DNA of 64,000 nucleotides from Mucor racemosus (taxonomy: Eukaryota > Mucoromycota > Mucoromycetes > Mucorales > Mucoraceae), in the NCBI GenBank assembly GCA_027405735.1, contig JAPEHQ010000020.1, forward strand, positions 930,001 to 994,000, given 5' to 3'. The notes beneath the pieces are model-generated. The model saw nothing but the letters and a program-made list of their open reading frames with translations, was not told the DNA's origin and did not search any database. Shown here piece by piece: positions 1 through 9,913 of this stretch (position 1 is its first letter; every line of letters starts with the position of its first letter). A program made the position numbers and the translations under genes.

Positions 1-3000
1 CAACTTGAGGTCGAGAAATTGGAGGCTGATCCCTCATGTACATAGCACGGAGCTGGGTATTGGTCATGGACAGGACTGGAACACCTTGATAGTTTAGCTT
101 GTGACAGAGATACGGCGAAAAATCAACCTCAACTGCAGGTAGATCTTGTGGCAGTGGACCAGAAGGAGTCTGTAGATGCACTTGGAAGGATGAGTGAAAC
201 TTCAGGTGGTCTGAACGAAATGCGCTGATAATCTTGGTCAAGATGCTAATATTACGGCATCGGGATCTTGTTGTAAATACGAGAGAGTCATGCAAACGAC
301 TAGGCTCCAAGAAGTTCCGCACAGGTAGTTTACTGAGTTTTTTACCCTGAGTAATGCAAGGTTCAGTATTATCCTGTTGACACAATTCAGTAAATGGCAA
401 AAGTAGTAGTGTTTCATAATTCAAATGACAACTGTCCCAAGAGGTGTGGACTGAGAAGGCGTCAATCGACCGAAGCAGAGGAAGCAAACAGTGGAGACCC
501 GACAATGATGAGTTGGAGCGATACTGATGGAACAATAATGGCAGTTGAGGGTGGGAAGCCCCATAGCTCACTTGTATGAACGTGGACAGCGACTGCATCA
601 GGAAATTAGGAATCGGTTGAGAATCCCCATTATCCAGGAGCAGCGCGCGAACATACCGTTGCTGCAATATATGTTGTTGAACTGTAATATCAAGAACCGC
701 AAGGCCACCCTGATCCAGAGGAGAGTAGATAACTGCCTTCTTCATGGGGGGAAAAATCTTGTAGCACACGAATTGGTAAACCAAGGAAGACAACTTCTCG
801 ACAAAACTAACAGGTAAGACTGTAATTCGCAAAAAGTGCCAAAACCTAGAAAGAAACAGAGAGTTCACCATACGAGCACGACCATAAACAGAAACGGAGC
901 GTGTCATATGTTTATCAAGAGATGTTTGTAAGCTGAGGATGGTTTCTTGAGAAAAGACTTCACGTTGAGGAATGCTAAACCAGATAGGATAACCTAGATA
1001 TTTGATGTACGAAGGACTGGAGGAGTCAAACCATCGAAATCGCAATCTTTGTGTGAGATGCAACAAATCAGGCGGCACGCGAGACTTCAATCCAGAGAGG
1101 GGAAATGCCACTGTTTTATGGTAGTTGACACGAGCATTGGATGCTCGACCATAACAAGTAAGATGATCTTGAATTGCTTGTAGTTCAGTCCGATTCCTAA
1201 CGATAACTAAAAGGTCATCGGCATAGGCCAACAGTTTGATAGGAGAGGGTGCTGAGACTTGTACAGAGGGGATCTTCCTGATAGACTGCGTTTGGAGAGC
1301 ATATCCTTGAATATTACGATCTTGGAGTATGGCCAGCAGCAGGGGTTCTAAAGCAAAGTTGAATAGTACCGGCGAGATAGAGTCTCCTTGTCGAAGACCA
1401 CGCTTCTGGGCTACGGAATCAGACATAAAACCATTCATATTGACGACAATTTGGTTCTTGAAAAACAAATTACTTATACACTGGATGAATTTGGGTGGGA
1501 AACCAAATTTAGTCAGTACCTTGCATAGGTAAGTTTCATTCACATAATCGTAGGCCTTAGCACTATCAATGGCGACGCCAACCGAGCCAGTATTATGTAT
1601 CTTAGCATCCTCCATCAGAATGCGCAGTGCGAGTCCATGATCACCAATGAATCGAGTAGGCATGAAGCCGGCTTGAAATTGCGTAATCACCTTATTGGCA
1701 GCGTCAATCACTCGAGAGTTGAGGATACGGGTGAATACCTTACAGTCAGTGTTAATCAACGAGATGGGACGCCAGTTAGCCAAGTCAGTTGCATCTCCTT
1801 TCTTGGGAAGAAGCACGATACAAGTCTCCTGCCAAGACTTTGGGAATATACTCAGGTGAATAGCATCATTATACACAGAGGTAACCAGAGTCTTGCATTC
1901 AGGATGAGTCAGGATGAGACGAAGGATTGGATATGGTAATCCGTCCTTGCCAGGACTACTGACCTTAGGGCAACGTTTAGATGAGATTAGGATATCATCA
2001 AGATCGATGTCCGAGACGATGGTGTCGGCATCCTCAGCAGTGATAGTCGTCTGAATATGAGCAAGAATCTTGTTTATAGAATATTGGTGAGTCGGTTCAG
2101 GTGAATATAACACATTGTAATAGGAATGGACTGCGTCCAACTTGGCCGCCGTACTACTACAGGTGACCCCAGACTGTGGGTGGGTAATGTGAACAAAGTA
2201 ACGTTGTGCTAAACGCCGTTCACCAGTACGCTTGAGAAACCCAACCGAGTTTTCATTGTGTACCAGCCATCGTTTCCCGGCTTGCAGTGTTGCGTGTTGA
2301 TTCAGTTCATGTTGTATGCGAGCAATGGCATGTTCCACCTGAGGTAGTTCGTTCTGAAGAGATTGTTGATCATTCTTGTAGGTTCTGATCAGCAGATTTC
2401 TTGAACTTTGAAGCTCCCTGAGGCGATCTTTTCTCCAAGATGAGCGATTACTACAATAGCACTTGGTCAGTTTCTTGACATATCCTTTCAATCGATCCCA
2501 CTTGACTTGATTGCTATCTGAAGATTGAGAGAGTATGTTTTGCATGAAATGACTAATACCCGAATTGATTTTCTTGACATAAGATTTATGGTGAACTAGA
2601 TTTGGATTCGCTCGCCATAGGCCTTTACCAGTGTTAGTCAGGTGAATCTTAAAATTAACTGTCATCAAAGCATGATCTGTCCACTCGTTAGGGATGTATT
2701 CAATGTTGTTGTTGAAGTATAGATCTTTCAGCTGTCGCCCAACCATGATGTAGTCAAGAGTTTTGATAACTGGACCACGTCTAAATGTTGGTAGGGTTTC
2801 GAAGAATGGATCGCTATAGTTGTTGTTGTTGCAGTCATGCAAAAATGTGTCGGTAAATCGAACAAATGAGGTAGGTTGTTTATAGCGAAAGTTGCCGGGA
2901 AGTCGCAGATCATATTGAAAATTAAAATCACCAGCAAGAATCAACCTGTCTAAAATGTCAGAGTAGTCGTGGAGGGACTTGAGGTAAGCCATTAGGTTGT

Positions 3001-3415
3001 TGTAAAAGGCTGTCTTGTTAGGAACAGTATCAGCAGGAGCATAGATATTAAGTACGTAAAGTGGTAATAAATTTGGTTCTGAAGGCACTGTCAATTTGGC
3101 TAGAATAAAACGTCCGTCGTCGGATTTATGAATCATCTCCATGTGAATATTGTTATTGAAGTTGAGCAATCCACATTTCGACGTCCAGATGCTTTCTTTA
3201 CATTGAAATTTGAGATCAAGCATTGATGTTCGATCTGAAAAGTTGAGTGAGGGTATATTGGTTTCTTGGAACGCAAAAATGTCACATTTTTGCGACCTTA
3301 AATACCGAATAAAGGAATCAGCTAATTGAGGATTATTTAGTTTGAGCAGATATCGACAATTAAGTGACCCAAATTTAATATTTAAGGATTTACTATAGTT
3401 ATTATGATTACTCAT
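1..3415 (-). CDS. LINE ORF2: endonuclease/reverse transcriptase (partial, runs off left edge)
   Basis: At least 1138 codons, open throughout the window. The N-terminal APE-type endonuclease shows FGSLNCRYL near the start, FAFQETN (about residue 50), AGDFNF (about 163) and WTDHALM (about 245), the last carrying the DH pair of the active site. The central reverse transcriptase shows ISLINTD, GFMPTR, a QGDSISP-like motif and the catalytic box YADDLLVI (YADD at about residue 731), followed by LGYPIWF typical of fungal LINEs. The protein would nick target DNA and prime cDNA synthesis there. The start ATG is 5 bases after the ORF1 stop. The C-terminus (possible RNase H or zinc finger) is not visible. 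Confidence 0.92.
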   Translation of the reverse strand, partial: MSNHNNYSKSLNIKFGSLNCRYLLKLNNPQLADSFIRYLRSQKCDIFAFQETNIPSLNFSDRTSMLDLKFQCKESIWTSKCGLLNFNNNIHMEMIHKSDDGRFILAKLTVPSEPNLLPLYVLNIYAPADTVPNKTAFYNNLMAYLKSLHDYSDILDRLILAGDFNFQYDLRLPGNFRYKQPTSFVRFTDTFLHDCNNNNYSDPFFETLPTFRRGPVIKTLDYIMVGRQLKDLYFNNNIEYIPNEWTDHALMTVNFKIHLTNTGKGLWRANPNLVHHKSYVKKINSGISHFMQNILSQSSDSNQVKWDRLKGYVKKLTKCYCSNRSSWRKDRLRELQSSRNLLIRTYKNDQQSLQNELPQVEHAIARIQHELNQHATLQAGKRWLVHNENSVGFLKRTGERRLAQRYFVHITHPQSGVTCSSTAAKLDAVHSYYNVLYSPEPTHQYSINKILAHIQTTITAEDADTIVSDIDLDDILISSKRCPKVSSPGKDGLPYPILRLILTHPECKTLVTSVYNDAIHLSIFPKSWQETCIVLLPKKGDATDLANWRPISLINTDCKVFTRILNSRVIDAANKVITQFQAGFMPTRFIGDHGLALRILMEDAKIHNTGSVGVAIDSAKAYDYVNETYLCKVLTKFGFPPKFIQCISNLFFKNQIVVNMNGFMSDSVAQKRGLRQGDSISPVLFNFALEPLLLAILQDRNIQGYALQTQSIRKIPSVQVSAPSPIKLLAYADDLLVIVRNRTELQAIQDHLTCYGRASNARVNYHKTVAFPLSGLKSRVPPDLLHLTQRLRFRWFDSSSPSYIKYLGYPIWFSIPQREVFSQETILSLQTSLDKHMTRSVSVYGRARMVNSLFLSRFWHFLRITVLPVSFVEKLSSLVYQFVCYKIFPPMKKAVIYSPLDQGGLAVLDITVQQHILQQRYVRALLLDNGDSQPIPNFLMQSLSTFIQVSYGASHPQLPLLFHQYRSNSSLSGLHCLLPLLRSIDAFSVHTSWDSCHLNYETLLLLPFTELCQQDNTEPCITQGKKLSKLPVRNFLEPSRLHDSLVFTTRSRCRNISILTKIISAFRSDHLKFHSSFQVHLQTPSGPLPQDLPAVEVDFSPYLCHKLNYQGVPVLSMTNTQLRAMYMRDQPPISRPQV

Positions 3416-3420
3416 AATAA

Positions 3421-4824
3421 CTATTTGGTGTTGTGCTTGGTGGTAGACTTCTTCTTCTCCACAGAAGATCCACCAGATCTAGGTTTGAGCAATGATGCAC
3501 CTAGTTGTTCCTTCACCTTGGGTTTCTTTGCCTTCCGAGCTTCACGACGTTGTTGCAATTTTGCCCGAAGCCTCATTTGCATGACAACTTCATCGATAGG
3601 AATGGCCTTGACATCAGCCTCCTTTGCAGCGTCCTCCATATTAACATCAATGCATGCCAACTCTTCCTCGTTAAATTCCATATCATCGTCCTCAAAGTCC
3701 GACGCATCCAATTCTTCCTCCCTGATTTCAGGAACCATTACTGCTTTTGTAGCATCCAGTCTCTTTTGTACTTGGGCAACCTCTGTTTGTGTGACGGGAG
3801 AGGGTGCATTATCCGGTGCGACGTTAATTTGTTCTGACACAGGAGCTAACTCGATAGTCTCAGCGGCAGGAGCGTTAGGAACTACAACGGCCTTGGCTGC
3901 AGGTGCTGATTGGTTTGCTGATGCATGTTGCTGACCCTTTCGAGCTTGCTTGTTTTGATTCCACCAGGCTTTAGGACATTTAGCTTGCAAATGATCGGCA
4001 GAGCTACAAATGTAACAACTCTTGACCTGATGTTTTATCATTTTAGGACAGTTACCAAAAACATGGTCAATGACATGACAGCGACTACAAATAGGCTTCA
4101 TGCCGGTATATGTGAGTTTCAACATTTCACCCTCCTCCCAAGAGGAACGTTGAGGACTCAGAGGCTTGTATTGTTTGCCTGGAAGCAAATTCAAAGTGAC
4201 AAATCCTCTCCCAGTAAAGAAGTGTCCGTGAACAGTATAGTTCAGACCCATTTCCAAGATTTCACCGAATTCAGCAAAGATAGCTTTCATGCGAGGCTTC
4301 AAGATTGACTCGTCCTCGTGAGGAAGATTATGAACGCTAACCCGGACGATGGTGGTATCTTTAGGAAAGGTACGACTAATTGTGACTCTATTGTCCTTGT
4401 AGAAAAAATCCTTCTTTAATGCTTCTTCTCTAGCCTCCTCAGACCGAAAGTTGATTTCAAAGTATTTGGAATCCTTTGTAGCATTACGAATACGAAGACC
4501 GAGTGCGGCAGGAAACTGTTCCCTAAGTGCTAAACTGAGGTCCTTGAAGTTGACCTCTGAGCCGAGAAATTGCTTGGTGGCAATCACAATTGAGTTCTTA
4601 TCACGAGCCTGGAGAAAAAGTTGTCCACCTTCCGTGAGTTGTCCAAGTTCCTCAGAGCTTTTCTTTTCCATGTCAAAGACATCTCTTGCTTGTTGAGAAT
4701 TAAGAATCTGTGCATATGTGCGCAGTGGATCTTTCTGTTTGTTTGGATTATGTCGAGAATCCGTGGTGTTTCCACCAATCAGATTCCCTCCTTTAGGCAA
4801 TGTTTGGTTAGCGGAAAGAGCCAT
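3421..4824 (-). CDS. LINE ORF1: Gag-like RNA-binding protein with two CCHC zinc knuckles
   Basis: 467 aa. Two CX2CX4HX4C knuckles lie at about residues 246-259 (starting CSRCHVIDH) and 270-283 (starting CYICSSADH). An RRM-like stretch precedes them (about 155-215, with TTIVRVSVHNLP and an aromatic/Gly-rich FTGRGFVTL strand). The C-terminal third is acidic and then Lys/Arg-rich. This is the usual ORF1 plan of L1/Tx1-type LINEs, whose product coats the element RNA and escorts it to the target. The start ATG is the first base of the element as bounded by comparison with other copies of the flanking repeat. The stop is followed 5 bases later by the ORF2 start, a spacing suitable for reinitiation. 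Frame is intact. Confidence 0.9.
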   Translation of the reverse strand: MALSANQTLPKGGNLIGGNTTDSRHNPNKQKDPLRTYAQILNSQQARDVFDMEKKSSEELGQLTEGGQLFLQARDKNSIVIATKQFLGSEVNFKDLSLALREQFPAALGLRIRNATKDSKYFEINFRSEEAREEALKKDFFYKDNRVTISRTFPKDTTIVRVSVHNLPHEDESILKPRMKAIFAEFGEILEMGLNYTVHGHFFTGRGFVTLNLLPGKQYKPLSPQRSSWEEGEMLKLTYTGMKPICSRCHVIDHVFGNCPKMIKHQVKSCYICSSADHLQAKCPKAWWNQNKQARKGQQHASANQSAPAAKAVVVPNAPAAETIELAPVSEQINVAPDNAPSPVTQTEVAQVQKRLDATKAVMVPEIREEELDASDFEDDDMEFNEEELACIDVNMEDAAKEADVKAIPIDEVVMQMRLRAKLQQRREARKAKKPKVKEQLGASLLKPRSGGSSVEKKKSTTKHNTK

Positions 4825-5075
4825 TTTTGATAAAAATCATGAATGTTGGTAAGGGTAAAATGAGTCCCGAAAATGTCCGCTACAAAGTCTGAATTTTCAG
4901 ACTGTACGTGGTTAAATATAAGAAAAGTTAAAAAAAAAGAAACGCTTTCTTATTTAAAACTTAGATATACCATAGTATAAGAGACGTAGCCGTTCAATCT
5001 TGCTATGTTCAATTACGGCGTCGCTCTACGGGCTCGCTTTTTAAAATTTTTAATGAATGTATGATATGAAAGACT
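4825..5075 (+). repeat. Repeat module R, copy 1 (interrupted by the LINE)
   Basis: About 250 bp conserved in at least six places in the window. It holds a perfect 8-bp-arm hairpin (AGTCTGAA/TTCAGACT around 4890) and a GC-richer patch (about 4990-5035) standing out from the AT-rich surroundings. Copies: 4825-5075 and 7455-7710 in this orientation; 27970-28215, 30535-30780, 53990-54245 and 62265-62520 in the other; a 60-90 bp scrap at 63160-63240. Function unknown; it may be a transposon subterminal or regulatory region. Confidence 0.8.
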
Positions 5076-5789
5076 GTTTTACTGGTAGAAAAATGTATGT
5101 TTCTATGATAAGATATATTGCCTATTTTGTTCATTAGTTTATGGTTTATGCGCTGTAATGCTGCTTTTACATTGGCCGAAATGTGCAATTTAGAAGGGTT
5201 TTAATTGCACTAAATAATGTAAAGCCTTGAAAATCCTTTTATACGAGCGTTGTTTTCTCTCTTTTTGTTTTCATATTTCAAGGATATATTCACCGTTTGA
5301 TAAGGCATATCAGACTATCAAACTGGTATTATTTTCTTTTATCTGAATGCGCATGTTAACGTAAGGGACTAATGTTTTTAATAAAAGTAGCAGTCTATAT
5401 TGAAGACTGATATTTTTATTTAGTCACATTCTAAGATTAAATATCATTATTTACTTCTGTATTGTTGGACGTGATCCTTGATTACCAGATCAAATCAAAG
5501 GCAATGATATTTATATATACCCAATAAAACGTTAGAACTGGCTACAAACCCAGAAAAGTGGTAAAATTTCAAATGATACAGAAAAAAAAAGAATAATCTA
5601 ACGTCTTTTATAATAACGATAGTTTTGATCGCCGTAGCTATACTTGAAAACAAATCTTTCTACAGCTGAGAATCGTAAACTAAAATGGTAAATTTAAAAA
5701 TGGTTCATTTGTTTAAATTTTATGTGTGCTAATGTAACATCTATAATAATGTTATATTTGGCTTACATATAAATTTAAGCAGTAAGTGT

Positions 5790-5946
5790 CACTATGAAGA
5801 AAAAATCCCTTAATTCTCTTAATTATGCCACATTAAGGAAAACAAGACAAAATTTAAAAAAAATAAGCAGTGAAAATTTTCTTATTTTCCTTAATGTGGC
5901 ACAGTTAAGAGAATTAAGAGAATTAAGAGATTTTTTGTTCATAGTG
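5790..5946 (+). mobile_element. CACTA-type MITE, copy 1 (157 bp)
   Basis: The element begins CACTATGAAG and ends TTCATAGTG, with terminal inverted repeats of about 55 bp covering most of its length. It is flanked by TGT on both sides (5787-5789, 5947-5949). The homologous empty site in repeat C (52501-52520) carries one TGT, which proves a 3-bp target duplication; block B has no insertion at its equivalent (about 29815-29825). CACTA termini plus a 3-bp duplication are the hallmark of the CACTA (CMC/EnSpm) superfamily. The short ORF inside it (from 5794) has no coding meaning. A second copy lies at 26227-26374. Confidence 0.85.
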
Positions 5947-6049
5947 TGTTATTTAAGTTTATGTTTGAGCAAAAACCATTGTTGCTGTAAACATTATGGC
6001 TATAAACTATAATCTATATTAATAAAAACACATGTAATTTAAAAACCCA

Positions 6050-6362
6050 TTCCAGAACGGCACAATGCTCACATACAAACCAATTTATGCCCATACGATC
6101 AGCTCATTATGCTCATGGTGGTCAAATTTTATTATTATGCACACATGGGATATGGGATTAACGTTATGCACAAAAAAGACAGAATCTATAGTTCTGCACA
6201 ACAGAAGGCTTAGCGTTGTGCTCGTGTGAAGTTTCTTTTCTTGCGCCTATGTACACATTGTTATCTTTTTAACCATATTCAGCGGGCACAACAGCAGCTC
6301 AGGCTATAGTGTGCAGCCCACCTGGGCACAACAAAATCCTCTTGTGCAGCACAGGTCGGCCG
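6050..6362 (+). repeat. GCACAA/GCATAA-word-rich module, copy A
   Basis: Around 310 bp with a dozen closely spaced words of the form TGCACA, GCACAA, TTGTGC or TTATGC in both directions. One boundary is a CGGCCGTAGTGTA-like end. Homologous copies: 29307-29640 (reverse) and 51946-52320 (reverse). A shorter related segment with the same boundary word is at 9060-9150 and 26446-26545. No ORF. It may be the end region of a DNA transposon or a protein-binding array. Confidence 0.65.
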
Positions 6363-6678
6363 TAGTGTATACATAGAAGCCAAGATCGATAAAAAGTGCA
6401 TTCATTGTGTAGTGGTCGAAATCGCAACATTTTGATGGATAGAAATTGCAGGATCAAGATCTTGTGTTTGCCTCAGGATTTTTAAAAGGGTTTGAAAGCA
6501 TACTTCATCAAACTTATTACTTAGATGTTGAATACTCACCATATGCTATTGGTATCATCTTGTTTTTTATTTCATTGCTGCATTATTAAAAATCAAGCTT
6601 TTTATAGCTTATAACAATGACAATGGGATGTTTCTGATTTTAGATTAACATTTATTATAAGGTGGGCTAATGATTAAT

Positions 6679-6896
6679 GATACGTTTGATATTACTGTAG
6701 ATGAAACCAGTCAATTTGATTTATAAAATTTGAATGCAAATACCGAGAAATCGTTTGTAAATTTTTCTTGAGTTGGCTCTAGTAATAAAGCATTAAATAA
6801 ATTGGCTTGGGACGAAGAGGGTAAAAAGGCGGCAATGGGTTCCAGTGATAATGGCCATGTTTATGTTTACTGTATTTGGAATGTAAGATTAAAACT
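6679..6896 (+). pseudogene. Decayed dynein intermediate chain fragment (C-terminal WD repeat), copy A
   Basis: One frame reads as a WD-repeat segment with SQFDL-stop-NLNANTE, then NKALNKLAWDEEGKKAA and DNGHVYVY. This follows the last WD repeat of cytoplasmic dynein intermediate chain, where the family has an LDLWNLN...TEVP strand and a W..EG..IA.GD..G...IYDVG strand. Two in-frame stops (one replacing the Trp of LWNL) make it a pseudogene. Weaker similarity to the preceding repeat (DVEYSPYAIG, about 6510-6545) lies upstream. The fragment recurs in every copy of the repeat, so it travels as part of it: a captured piece of a host gene. Family assignment is from memory of the motif. Confidence 0.6.
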
Positions 6897-7454
6897 CAAT
6901 GTAAATCACCCCTAACACAATAATTATAAAGTTAGGCTATATTATCATCAAATAAACTACCACACAATATTAACGTGTATCAAGTTTTACATTAATGAGC
7001 TTGAATCAAGTGAGTACAGCATCGTAAATCCTTGAAAAAATTCACAAGTATTATAAAATCTCTTATTTTTAAGACTTACAAGGCTTATAAGCGGAATATT
7101 AATTTAGAAAATTATTCTTGTCCAGATCATCAATTTTGGCATTTTTTAATTTTTTTTTTTTTGGTTTTGCAAATCTAGAGTTAATTATACTACCAATTAT
7201 AAAAACAAAAAATATACACATATGCAGAATTTAGCGCTCTATTTGCTTAATAAAAAATAACAAGCATTTTTATTGCAAAATATTACATGAAAATCCTTTA
7301 ATCAAAATTCCGTTTTTGGGGCAAAAGTGCAAAGTTTCATTACTTAACATTTAATATTAAGCATCTATAAGATGTATATCATCTATGGCTACAATTTTCT
7401 CTCACAATGTAGTATATTTAAATGTAGATTTTGGTATCAAAATTTGATTTTTCT

Positions 7455-7710
7455 GTTTTTTGATAAAAATCATGAGTGTTGGTAAGGATAAAATGAGTCC
7501 CGAAAATGTCCGCTACAAAGTCTGAATTTTTAGACTGTACGTGGTTAAGTATAAGAAAATTCAAAAAAAAAGAAACGCCTTTTTATTTAAAACTTAAATA
7601 TACCATAGTATAAGATACTTATGCGTTCAATCTTGCTATGTTCAATTACGGCGTTGCTCTACAGGCTTGCGTTTGTAATTTTTTAATGAATGTATGATAT
7701 GACAGAGGTT
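7455..7710 (+). repeat. Repeat module R, copy 2, with conserved flank 6925-7455
   Basis: Same module as at 4825-5075, here joined to its usual 500-bp partner on the left (6925-7455). In blocks A and B the module occurs twice about 2.6 kb apart in direct orientation, with the dynein fragment and GCACAA-rich module between the two copies. Confidence 0.78.
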
Positions 7711-7804
7711 TTTTGGTAAAAAATGTATGTTGACATTGCATTTATTATCGGTTATATCAATCAACCAATTTCATCTTGATTCGATATATTTGACAATTAA
7801 ATGC

Positions 7805-8032
7805 CTAAATTACATTTGAGGCATTACCAGGTATCGCCACAAAACAATCTCGTACAGGTTGGCGAAACATCACAATTTGGATCATTTTTTTGGTGTTCAT
7901 AGATCTGTGCTCTCTCACACATTCATAAACCTTTGCATGAACCAAATCTCTATCTGTTCCATATAACTGAAATACATTGAACCCCAACATCGTACTTGAT
8001 AAGACGCCTTGCTTTATTGCGAGCCAACACAA
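7805..8032 (-). pseudogene. Conserved short ORF in repeat block A (unknown)
   Basis: 75-aa ORF nearly identical to the one at 27649-27876 in block B. The shared protein contains GFNVFQLYGTDRDLVHAKVY and MIQIVMFRQPVRDCFVAIPG. It is preceded in both copies by a possible splice acceptor (AAATTAG), so it may be an exon of a captured gene or the remains of a transposon protein. I do not recognise the family. It is absent from copy C. High identity between A and B may reflect recent duplication rather than selection. Confidence 0.4.
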
Positions 8033-9913
8033 CTAATTTGATGCTAGTTTAGCATCAGTATTTGAATCAGATAAATTTCAGATTAGAAGATGATCCCTTT
8101 TAATAGTTTTGTATACCATGAGCTAATAATGGATTGTTATTATGGACACGCTACTAATCAAGGATGGTGAGTTAACTCTAATCGACGAACGAGTCGATGT
8201 AGCAGTATAAACAAAATATTAAAATCAAATATAGCAATTGAATGAGCAAGAAATTTATAAATCATGTAATAAACTACCATAATTGAATTGTTTCATGCGT
8301 TTTGAACTGAATACACCTTTATTTTTGACCTATAAAATCGATTTATCTGTAAAATCAATTAACAAGTAATAATCATTATGGTTATTATAGTGTACCTTTG
8401 ATAGTTGGTAGTGGTATACAAGACAGCATCATGTTTTTCTCCTTTTGGTTGTTGCTCATTAAACAGAAACAAATATTTTTTAGAAACTAAATAGATCATC
8501 AACATGAGTTTATACATTCATTCATTCAAATTAAAGCAATACTATACATACTTTTATAATCACCAATTTTCTGTAGGTAAATGTCAATTTTAGACCAAAA
8601 ACACATTATTGATTATAATGTAGATAATAATGGAACAAAATGACTAAGTATTGAATGCTTTTTTTTGTTCGAGCAAAATATTATAAAGCACCCTAACATT
8701 AACAATTGATAATTCATTTCCAAATAATCAATAGGAAAAACATGTACTTGTACCTGCTACTTGATTTCAGTTTATAAAAAAATATTAGTCTTTTTGTTGT
8801 AGTTCTAAACGTACTTTCAGTGTTATCAAACAGATTGTTGTCGTTGTTGTTTCCATTTGGTCTCCGAAAAAAGAACATGGGCAGAACTCTTTCAAACCCC
8901 AAATTTCAAATTGATTGATATATCTCGTCAATAAGCCAATTCTGTTGAACCAGAGTAACTCACATCTGTTTTAAATCATGCAAATTATCCTCATTTTTAA
9001 TTATATTATGTTTGATATACTTTAGTAAATTGATTAAAAAACCTTGATCTCATTGATCTACTCATCTGGGCTGCCTGATCTGCACAAAAGGTTTTATTAT
9101 GCCCATCTGTGCAAATCATTATGCCTATGGGAAGCATAGTTCGGCCGGAGTGAGACCTATAGTAACCACGAAGAGTGGACAGTTCACCTGGACCAGTATT
9201 AATAGAGATATCATTTTTAATTGTTTTCAATGGAAGTGTGCAGTAAGGTATAGGGGCATTTTGGTGATAGTTTTTTCTGTTGGTTTTTGAGGATACTAAA
9301 CAGCCATTTTTGCAGCCAATTCCAATTTCTAACTCATATTGAAATGTAATTCTTATAAACAATCTTTTTAACCAAGACCTAGATAATAGAAGCTCTTGTT
9401 TCCTTCTTTTACTATTAGTTTTCAAGTAATAAAGCCTACGCTCTCCATGATAAATGTTACTAGTCTTTATTAATTATTCCTTCTATTATAAATAAGATTG
9501 TATCTGTCCATAAACTCTCATTCTCGACACACAGTAGGTTGTAGACGTTGTTCTTTGAGTTCAGCATGTTAAAGGATATATCGCTACTCTCATGTAAAGT
9601 TGGAATTTATAAGAATTAAAATTCTCTGAGATAAAGCTTCTATTATCTATTTTTTACGGTTGTAAAAAGTAGGTTATTTCAGATGGTTTTTAAAGGTTTT
9701 CGAATGTCTTCACCCAATATTATTAATTTAAATTACTTAAAACTTTCAAAAAAGATGTGTCTTTGCTCTATAAACCATTGATATCTCTCGAAAAATAGAA
9801 ATATTAATATCAGAATATAAGTGTACTGGCCAAAAATAGACCACAACTGACCTAAAATTGATTATTAGAAATTGAGTACCTCAATTTAGGTATTAATTTT
9901 TTGTATTCACAAG

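Larger units (their letters stand above)
1..4824 (-). mobile_element. Non-LTR (LINE) retrotransposon, two-ORF, APE-type, 3' end outside window
   Basis: A LINE reads leftwards: ORF1 (3421-4824) with two zinc knuckles, then ORF2 (from 3415) with an apurinic-type endonuclease and a reverse transcriptase. I read the ORF2 frame codon by codon from 3415 to position 2 and found no stop, so both ORFs are uninterrupted here. The 5' end meets repeat block A at 4824/4825, exactly at the ORF1 start codon, so there is no visible 5' UTR: the copy may be trimmed at its 5' end, or the family may use flanking sequence for transcription. The 3' end and poly(A) tail lie left of the window. The insertion interrupts module R of block A: other R copies (7455, 28215, 30780, 54245, 62520) continue into about 500 bp of conserved sequence that is missing on this side. 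Confidence 0.93.

Noticed and set aside
3404..3934. 176-codon plus-strand ORF opposite LINE ORF1
   Set aside because: Antisense shadow of the ORF1 coding frame; no domain.
4985..5040. GC-richer core of R as an rRNA or tRNA gene
   Set aside because: No box A/B spacing, no cloverleaf and no 5S-like sequence; it is a dispersed DNA repeat core.
5794..6012. 72-codon ORF beginning in the CACTA MITE
   Set aside because: Arises from the MITE inverted repeats; the related ORF at 26231 diverges as soon as the MITE ends.
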